DNA of 8,880 bases, taken from positions 1-8,880 of the forward strand of contig JAGQXA010000350.1 of the NCBI GenBank assembly GCA_020436865.1, in the 5' to 3' direction. Below are positions 4,303-8,880 of this stretch, piece by piece. How positions within the stretch are numbered: position 1 is the stretch's first letter; every line of letters starts with the position of its first letter. Origin of the DNA: Saprospiraceae bacterium (GTDB lineage Bacteria > Bacteroidota > Bacteroidia > Chitinophagales > Saprospiraceae). The position numbers and the translations under genes were made by a program. The notes under the pieces are model-generated. The model was given only the letters and a program-made list of their open reading frames with translations, was not told where the DNA came from and did not search any database.

Positions 4303-6200
4303 TCGGCGGCCCTCCAGAGATTATCCTCCGGCACGGGGTCGACGTACCAGTCGTCGAGGAGCCGCGCTTCGACGATGCGCTGGTCGCCGCCGTAGTAGAA
4401 GCTGACGACGGAGCGGTCTCGCCAAACTTTTGGATTGGCCCTTAGAACCTCCTGGCTGCCGTCGGCCAGGGTCAGGCGAAGTTCGATGGGCACGGGCTTG
4501 CCGCCCCGATTGGTCACCTCGATGCGGTCGATCCCGCCATCCTGTAGTTCCACCCCGGTGATCGCCAGGTCGATGCGGTTGTACTCGAAGAACCAGGCCT
4601 TCCAGAACCAGTCGAGGTCCTTGCCGGAGCAATCGTTGAAGGTATAGAAGAAGTCGTGCGCTACCGGATGCTTGCCGGTCCATCGCCGGAAATACTCGTG
4701 CAGGCAGCGTTTGAATTCCTCCTCCCCGAGTAGTTCCTTCAGGGCCGTGTAGGCCGTGGCGGCCTTGCCGTAGGAGTTGAAGCCGTAGCCGTTCGGAAAG
4801 AGCAGATCCGTGGGGGTATAGAGCGGCAGGTCGAAGGAGGCGTCGGTCGTAGCCTTCACCTTGCGCTGATAATAACCGGGAAACGTGGCCATCGAATCGC
4901 TGAGCGGAAAGGCTCCGTAGCTGGCGTGGTATTCCAGGAAGGTAGCCCAGCCTTCGTCCATCCAGGCGTAGCGCGACTCGTTGACGCCGATCATGAAAGG
5001 CGCGTACTGATGGGCGATCTCGTGGGTGATCAACGCGATGACGTCGTCGGTGTTGTCCAGGCTCACATCGTTGACCATCATGGGGTATTCCATCATGCTG
5101 TGGCCGTTGAACACGGTCAGGTTGGGATACGGAAAGGGGTATCCCGGCATTTTCCGGGCGAAGTACTCCACCGTTTTGCGGGCCATGTCCGCTGCCTCCG
5201 GAAAGTCGACCGAGTTGGGCTGGTAGGCGGTATGGATAAAGACATCTCCGGGAGATCTTGTGTGGCGGGCCAGCACGGCATCCCAGCGGTAGTGATCGCT
5301 CAGCCCCAGCGCGAAGTCGGTGACGTCGGCGGCCTGAAAATGCCAGGAAAGTTCCGGCTGCTGGAGGGTGACCTGTGCCGCTTCGATCTCCCGGTCGGTC
5401 ACGATGTGGACGACCTCTTTCGAGTCGCCGGCTTTGTCCAGGCGGTTCAGAATGGCCGGTTGCAAAACCTCCTTGGGATTTTGCAGCGAGCCGGTGGCCC
5501 AGACCACAAAGTTCCGGGGCAGGTGCACGGTGACGTCGTAACTGCCGAAATCGTTGTAGAATTCGGTCTGTTCGTTGAGCTTCGTCTCATCCCAGCCGTT
5601 CAGATCGTCGTACACGGCGATGCGCGGGAAGAAATAGGCCAGGAAGAAGGTGGTGGAGTCGACCACGCCTTCGCGAATGTCGTCGGGGGTCGTGCCCAGG
5701 TCGTAGGTCCATTCCATCCGGACCACCGTTTGCCCGCCGGGAGGCAGCGGCCGAGGTAGTTCGACCCGGTGGTTCGTGGCGTCGCCGCTGTGATTGACTT
5801 CCTCACTGTTCCAGTCTATGGGAAATTCGCCGATGGTCAGCTTGTGCACCTGAAATCCTTCGGTCAGGAACCCGGGCGAAACGTCGAAGGCTCGTTGCGA
5901 GGTCGGCACCCGGGTGTTCTGCGCCAGTTTGAAGTTGAACTCCCGGAGTTCGTCGGGGCTGTTATTGACATAGGCAATGACCGCCTCACCCCGGATCTCC
6001 GTGGAGGGGGGCGATACCCAGATCTGCAGCCAGTAGTCGGCGCGGTTCTGCCAGTAATTCGGGCCGGGTTGGCCGTCGAGGCTGCGCGTGCCGGCTTCGT
6101 AGGCGCGCTGCAGGTCGACGGGTTGATAGAGGGTCGACTGGGCGTTCAGGCCGGAACAAGTCCAACCAAACAGGAAAAGAGACAGTAGAGCGGTTTTCAT
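4299..6200 (-). CDS. M1-family zinc metallopeptidase (aminopeptidase-like), exported
   Basis: A 633-residue protein with a signal peptide (MKTALLSLFLFGWTCSGLNAQ, cleavage probably after LNA, residue 20). It carries the full M1 gluzincin signature: HEIAH at 393-397 with catalytic E394, and after 18 residues the third zinc ligand E416 in MDEGWATFLE. The substrate-binding loop before it reads GHSMMEYP (366-373), so the usual GAMEN is replaced by a MEYP form, as I recall in many Bacteroidota M1 proteins. Y477 (NSYGKAA) is a candidate for the conserved catalytic tyrosine. Residues about 50-300 would be the N-terminal beta saddle and the C-terminus (about 545-625) a small beta domain. It probably trims amino-terminal residues from peptides in the periplasm or outside. 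The 30-bp gap to the upstream gene contains its own -7-like element. Confidence 0.93.
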   Translation of the reverse strand: MKTALLSLFLFGWTCSGLNAQSTLYQPVDLQRAYEAGTRSLDGQPGPNYWQNRADYWLQIWVSPPSTEIRGEAVIAYVNNSPDELREFNFKLAQNTRVPTSQRAFDVSPGFLTEGFQVHKLTIGEFPIDWNSEEVNHSGDATNHRVELPRPLPPGGQTVVRMEWTYDLGTTPDDIREGVVDSTTFFLAYFFPRIAVYDDLNGWDETKLNEQTEFYNDFGSYDVTVHLPRNFVVWATGSLQNPKEVLQPAILNRLDKAGDSKEVVHIVTDREIEAAQVTLQQPELSWHFQAADVTDFALGLSDHYRWDAVLARHTRSPGDVFIHTAYQPNSVDFPEAADMARKTVEYFARKMPGYPFPYPNLTVFNGHSMMEYPMMVNDVSLDNTDDVIALITHEIAHQYAPFMIGVNESRYAWMDEGWATFLEYHASYGAFPLSDSMATFPGYYQRKVKATTDASFDLPLYTPTDLLFPNGYGFNSYGKAATAYTALKELLGEEEFKRCLHEYFRRWTGKHPVAHDFFYTFNDCSGKDLDWFWKAWFFEYNRIDLAITGVELQDGGIDRIEVTNRGGKPVPIELRLTLADGSQEVLRANPKVWRDRSVVSFYYGGDQRIVEARLLDDWYVDPVPEDNLWRAAD

Positions 6201-6204
6201 GGGG

Positions 6205-6212
6205 TGAAGATA
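6205..6212 (-). promoter_or_regulatory. Putative -7 element (TATCTTCA) of the M1 peptidase gene
   Basis: TATCTTCA on the minus strand matches TAnnTTTG at six of eight positions and lies 4 nt before the ATG at 6200, within the 30-bp gap after the upstream gene. The position repeats the arrangement at 223-230 and 3744-3751. No good -33 element was found, so the evidence is mainly this shared position. Confidence 0.35.
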
Positions 6213-6230
6213 GGGAAATACCGTTGCTTG

Positions 6231-6986
6231 TCATTTCCAAAACATCCACCACTTCGAACCGGGAGAGCGGATCGCTCGCAGTTGGGCGTCCCAGCGGGTG
6301 CATTCGAGCGGCTCGTCTACCCGGGTGTTGATCCGTCTGAATTTCCCGGCTTTCTGCAGCTGGCTGAAGAGGGAGTTCTCAAGGAGTTCCAGCTGTTCGG
6401 GGGGAGTGAGTTTCCAAAGGACGACGATCAATGAATTGGAACGGCACTTGGGACAGAGCAGCCGGTGTTGATAGTCTTTGTCGTTCCCGCGGAGCAGGTC
6501 GACGGTGATCGCGCTCACTTCGTGCTGGTCGTAGATATGGTGGCAGTGGGCGCAACTGACCTTGAGAAAATCGTCGGTATACCAGTCCGGGAGACCGCGT
6601 GGTTTGGCAATTTGAAAAAAAACGGTCATGGCAAGTTGCCGATAATATTTGACCGTCGTTTGGAGGATGAGATTTTCCGCGGTCATCAATTTGGGAAACT
6701 CGGCATGCATTTTCTTTTCGAATGTGGCCATGTGGTCGAAAAGGAGGTAAAACCCGCCCCCGTTTTCGGGAGCATTGGTGCGGCGTGCAAAGGCTTTTAG
6801 GGCCAAGGCCTCCCGGCCGCGTGCCAGCAGTCTATCCGGGTTGATGCTGGACGTAAAAGCCTGGTATTCGTCGGAGTGTTCCTGTGTGATGAAATGGAGA
6901 TCTCTTGCCCAAATGCCCCAGATCTTGCTATGTTGATCTTTCAATACGGCAAAGTTCTCCGTAACCAGTTTGGCTCGATACTTCAT
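6231..6986 (-). CDS. Unrecognised cytoplasmic protein with two CxxC pairs (possible zinc-binding domain)
   Basis: From the ATG at 6986 the protein has 251 residues; a TTG at 7007 would add seven (MSSQAQQ) and has an A-rich upstream stretch, so the start is uncertain. There is no signal peptide or transmembrane helix. The first half looks helical and basic. In the second half, CAHC and CPKC lie about 30 residues apart, the spacing of a zinc-ribbon or treble-clef site. CAHCH also fits the haem c pattern, but the protein lacks an export signal, so metal binding through four cysteines is more likely. The C-terminus is WWMFWK. I recognise no named domain. Base composition looks less GC-rich than in the neighbouring genes. 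It lies 30 bp upstream of the M1 peptidase and is divergent from the efflux operon. Confidence 0.75.
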   Translation of the reverse strand: MKYRAKLVTENFAVLKDQHSKIWGIWARDLHFITQEHSDEYQAFTSSINPDRLLARGREALALKAFARRTNAPENGGGFYLLFDHMATFEKKMHAEFPKLMTAENLILQTTVKYYRQLAMTVFFQIAKPRGLPDWYTDDFLKVSCAHCHHIYDQHEVSAITVDLLRGNDKDYQHRLLCPKCRSNSLIVVLWKLTPPEQLELLENSLFSQLQKAGKFRRINTRVDEPLECTRWDAQLRAIRSPGSKWWMFWK

Positions 6987-7026
6987 TTGCTGTGCTTGAG
7001 AAGACAATTTATTCTTTTCAACTTGG

Positions 7027-7034
7027 GAAAATTA
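7027..7034 (-). promoter_or_regulatory. Possible -7 element (TAATTTTC) of the CxxC-protein gene
   Basis: TAATTTTC on the minus strand differs from TAnnTTTG only at the last base. It lies 19 nt before the alternative TTG start at 7007 and 40 nt before the ATG at 6986, in the divergent intergenic region. No well-placed TTTG was found upstream. Confidence 0.38.
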
Positions 7035-7079
7035 CCATTTTTTCGACAAGATCGCACTTTTAGAGAGCGGCAAATCGAA

Positions 7080-7124
7080 GGTCTTTTTCCGAAATGGCGA
7101 GGGGGCTCGCAGGGGGTCTTTTTC
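7080..7124. repeat. Two direct copies of GGTCTTTTTC in the divergent intergenic region
   Basis: Copies at 7080-7089 and 7115-7124, start to start 35 bp. They sit between the CxxC-protein gene and the efflux operon, upstream of the putative efflux promoter. Between them is a small CGAG-GGGG-CTCG inverted repeat (7099-7110). The rest of this roughly 240-bp region holds the promoter-like elements listed and nothing else I can identify. Confidence 0.45.
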
Positions 7125-7151
7125 TAAAAATATCCGGGTTTTAAGTGTATC

Positions 7152-7183
7152 TTGACCTTCCGTCGTCGCAAATTCAACCTTTG
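7152..7183 (+). promoter_or_regulatory. Possible promoter of the RND efflux operon (TTG-N21-AACCTTTG)
   Basis: AACCTTTG (7176-7183) differs from TAnnTTTG at one base. TTG at 7152-7154 lies 21 bp upstream, within the usual spacing range of the Bacteroidota -33 element. The leader to the ATG at 7226 would be about 35-40 nt. No operator for a TetR or MarR repressor was recognised, and no regulator gene is in the window. Confidence 0.38.
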
Positions 7184-7225
7184 CGTGTCCCGGTCGTTCT
7201 ATCTATTCACCTCACTGTCGTGCCT

Positions 7226-8314
7226 ATGAGTCCGAAAGCCATTCGCGTGGTCGCCCTCGTCATTGCCGCCCTGTTGCTGGGCGCTTTTCTGCTATACCAG
7301 TTCGGTTTTCTTGCGAAGGAAAGTCCGGAGTCGATCGCCGCCACGCCGCCGCCGAACCCGGGCGGAGCGACCAATGCGATTCCCGTCAAAGCGCAGCTCA
7401 TTCGCTCGCTGGAACTGACCGATTTCATCACCGTGAGCGGCTCGACCTTGCCGGCCGAAGAGGTGATGGTCAGCAGCGAAGTGCCGGGTAAGGTCAAGGA
7501 GATCCTTTTCCGCGAAGGAGATGTCGTGAAGAAGGGTGCGTCGCTCATCCATCTCGACGACGACGAGTTGATGGCCCAGCGCAATCGACTCGAGGTGCAG
7601 GCTCGCCTGAACGAGAAGATCGCCGAGCGGCTCAAGGCCCTGTACGAAAAGGAAGGGGTCAGCTTGCAGGAGTTGGAGATCGCCGAGGCCGAGTACCAGA
7701 AGGCGCTGTCTGAACTGACCCTGCTCGATGCTCAGCTCGAAAAGCGCGTGATCCGGGCGCCGTTTTCCGGCCGACTCGGTTTGCGGCTGATCAGCGAAGG
7801 CAGCTATCTGGCGCCGGGCACGGCCATCGTGCCCCTGGTAAAAAGCGATCCGATCAAGATCGAGTTCTCCGTGCCGGAAAAATATAGCCGGATGATCGGA
7901 AAAGGCACCAACATTGAATTTCAGGTCGACGGCATTCCCGGCCGGCAGAAGGCCACGGTCGAGGCGGCCGATCCGACCATCGACGCCACGACGCGTACCT
8001 TCCGGCTCAAGGCCAGCGCGCCGAACCCGGGCTCGAAGATCATCCCGGGGGCTTTCGCCAATGTGCGGGTCAACCTGAAGGCCTACGACCAAACGATCCT
8101 GGTGCCCACCGAGGCGGTGGTGCCGGAACTGGGCGGAAAGAAGGTGTTCGTATATCGCGGCGGACAGGCCGAATCGGTGCCCGTCACTACCGGGATCCGG
8201 CAGGAAGCGCGCATACAGGTCACCGAGGGCCTGGAGCCGGGTGATACCATCATCACTACGGGGGTACTGCAGATCCGGCCGGGCGCGGCGGTCACCATCA
8301 CGGAATTGGAGTAA
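7226..8314 (+). CDS. RND efflux periplasmic adaptor (membrane-fusion protein, AcrA/MexA type)
   Basis: A 362-residue adaptor that would link an inner-membrane RND pump to an outer-membrane channel. Residues 7-28 form an uncleaved membrane anchor rather than a lipobox. The first half of the lipoyl (barrel-sandwich) domain is about 82-112 (VSSEVPGKVKEILFREGDVV), followed by a short alpha-helical hairpin (about 113-172), and the second half with the family motif RAPFSGRLGLR (177-187). A beta-barrel domain follows (about 208-285, containing DPTIDATTRTFR) and a membrane-proximal domain to the C-terminus. The hairpin of some 60 residues is at the short end for the family. The ATG at 7226 was preferred to an upstream in-frame start because it places the anchor at the N-terminus. 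The pump gene begins 24 bp downstream. Exported substrates cannot be predicted. Confidence 0.95.
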   Translation: MSPKAIRVVALVIAALLLGAFLLYQFGFLAKESPESIAATPPPNPGGATNAIPVKAQLIRSLELTDFITVSGSTLPAEEVMVSSEVPGKVKEILFREGDVVKKGASLIHLDDDELMAQRNRLEVQARLNEKIAERLKALYEKEGVSLQELEIAEAEYQKALSELTLLDAQLEKRVIRAPFSGRLGLRLISEGSYLAPGTAIVPLVKSDPIKIEFSVPEKYSRMIGKGTNIEFQVDGIPGRQKATVEAADPTIDATTRTFRLKASAPNPGSKIIPGAFANVRVNLKAYDQTILVPTEAVVPELGGKKVFVYRGGQAESVPVTTGIRQEARIQVTEGLEPGDTIITTGVLQIRPGAAVTITELE

Positions 8315-8338
8315 TTCGCAAACCAATCACCCTACGCT

Positions 8339-8880
8339 ATGAGCCTATCCTCTATCAGCATACAACGTCCGGTATTGGCGACCGTTCTGTCGGTCACCAT
8401 CGTCCTGTTCGGACTGATCGGCCTCAATTTCCTGGGCATTCGCGAATATCCGAGCGTCGATCCGCCGGTCATCACGGTATCGACCAACTATGTGGGCGCC
8501 AACGCCGACATCATCGAGTCGCAGCTGACCGAACCCATCGAAGAGGCGGTCAACGGCATCGCCGGCATCCGGTCCATTTCATCGGTGAGTCGCGACGGAC
8601 GTAGCACCATTACGGTCGAGTTCAACCTGGAGGTCGACCTGGAAACGGCCGCCAACGACGTGCGCGACAAGGTGGCGCAGGTGGTTCGCAACCTGCCGCC
8701 CGACGCCGATCCGCCGGTGGTGTCGAAAGCGGATGCCGACTCCAATCCCATTATCTTCCTGAACATTCAGTCGGAACAACGCTCGTTGCTGGAGCTGACC
8801 GACATCGCCGAGCATGTGTTCAAAGAGCGTTTGCAGACCATCAACGGGGTCAGCGAGATCCGCGTGTGGGGAGCCAAGAC
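8339..8880 (+). CDS. RND efflux pump inner-membrane subunit (HAE1/AcrB-like), N-terminal part, truncated by window edge
   Basis: From the ATG at 8339 the frame is open to the right edge (180 complete codons), with no stop. It starts MSLSSISIQRPVLATVLSVT, the amphipathic N-terminus and first transmembrane helix (about 10-30) of the resistance-nodulation-division family. This is followed by REYPSVDPPVITVSTNYVGA, TEPIEEAVNGI, STITVEF and NDVRDKVAQVVRNLPPDADPP, all conserved in the first porter subdomain. These proteins form trimers that export drugs, solvents or lipids using the proton gradient. The proton-relay residues of TM4 and TM10 lie beyond the window. Full members are about 1,000-1,050 residues, so roughly 17% is seen. 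It follows the adaptor by 24 bp and is surely in the same operon. Confidence 0.95.
   Translation, partial: MSLSSISIQRPVLATVLSVTIVLFGLIGLNFLGIREYPSVDPPVITVSTNYVGANADIIESQLTEPIEEAVNGIAGIRSISSVSRDGRSTITVEFNLEVDLETAANDVRDKVAQVVRNLPPDADPPVVSKADADSNPIIFLNIQSEQRSLLELTDIAEHVFKERLQTINGVSEIRVWGAK

Noticed and set aside
4926..5759. 277-codon plus-strand frame inside the M1 peptidase
   Set aside because: The opposite strand encodes the complete HExxH-18-E peptidase; this frame is a GC-driven shadow. The same applies to the plus-strand frames over the dioxygenase.
6540..6554. CAHCH in the CxxC protein as a haem c site
   Set aside because: The protein has no export signal, and a second CxxC pair about 30 residues later suggests metal binding instead.
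7292..8326. 344-codon minus-strand frame opposite the efflux adaptor
   Set aside because: The plus strand has all adaptor domains in order and continues into the pump gene; the antisense frame has no homologous features.
1..8880. CRISPR arrays, insertion sequences, tRNA or rRNA genes, toxin-antitoxin or phage-defence genes
   Set aside because: No spaced palindromic repeats, transposase, integrase or terminal repeats, RNA-gene landmarks or defence-type domains were seen. The only tandem repeat array has no spacers.

Overview
The window looks like a GC-rich chromosome segment from a member of the Bacteroidota, perhaps a marine Saprospiria/Lewinella-like lineage. Three things support the phylum. 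Several genes are preceded by TAnnTTTG-like -7 elements, the Bacteroidota housekeeping promoter signature. Clear Shine-Dalgarno sequences are largely absent. Several secreted or lipid-anchored proteins look like types common in this phylum. The phylum call is fairly secure; the class is an inference.

Layout. Positions 1-3738 hold six genes on the minus strand. In transcription order they are: a small c-type haem protein (3738-3295), a Cys-rich lipoprotein of unknown function (3241-2678), a RimJ/RimL-type GNAT acetyltransferase (2672-2157), a YgiD/LigB-type extradiol dioxygenase with a Tat-like N-terminus (2095-1217), a secreted protein of unknown function (1116-289), and the start of a small single-pass membrane protein that runs off the left edge (218-1). 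The first four are closely spaced and may be co-transcribed. The last two each have their own promoter-like sequence.

From 3739 to 3897 there is a divergent promoter region holding seven 9-bp tandem repeats, an inverted copy of the repeat core that could fold into a hairpin, and a 15-bp inverted repeat. To its right, a four-helix membrane protein (3898-4302, plus) meets an M1-family metallopeptidase (6200-4299, minus) tail to tail. The two stop codons share one CTAG.

Upstream of the peptidase is an unrecognised, probably cytoplasmic protein with two CxxC pairs (6986-6231, minus). It is divergent, across about 240 bp, from an RND efflux operon: membrane-fusion adaptor (7226-8314) followed 24 bp later by the inner-membrane pump (8339 to the right edge, truncated).

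No rRNA, tRNA, IS element, integrase, CRISPR array or clear intrinsic terminator was seen. Most genes are ordinary housekeeping or accessory genes, and I do not see a convincing new multi-gene system. The parts most worth a second look are the repeat array and hairpin in the 3739-3897 divergent promoter, the -7 elements sitting only 4-5 nt before start codons, and a ten-base A/T homopolymer in the putative promoter of the left-edge gene.
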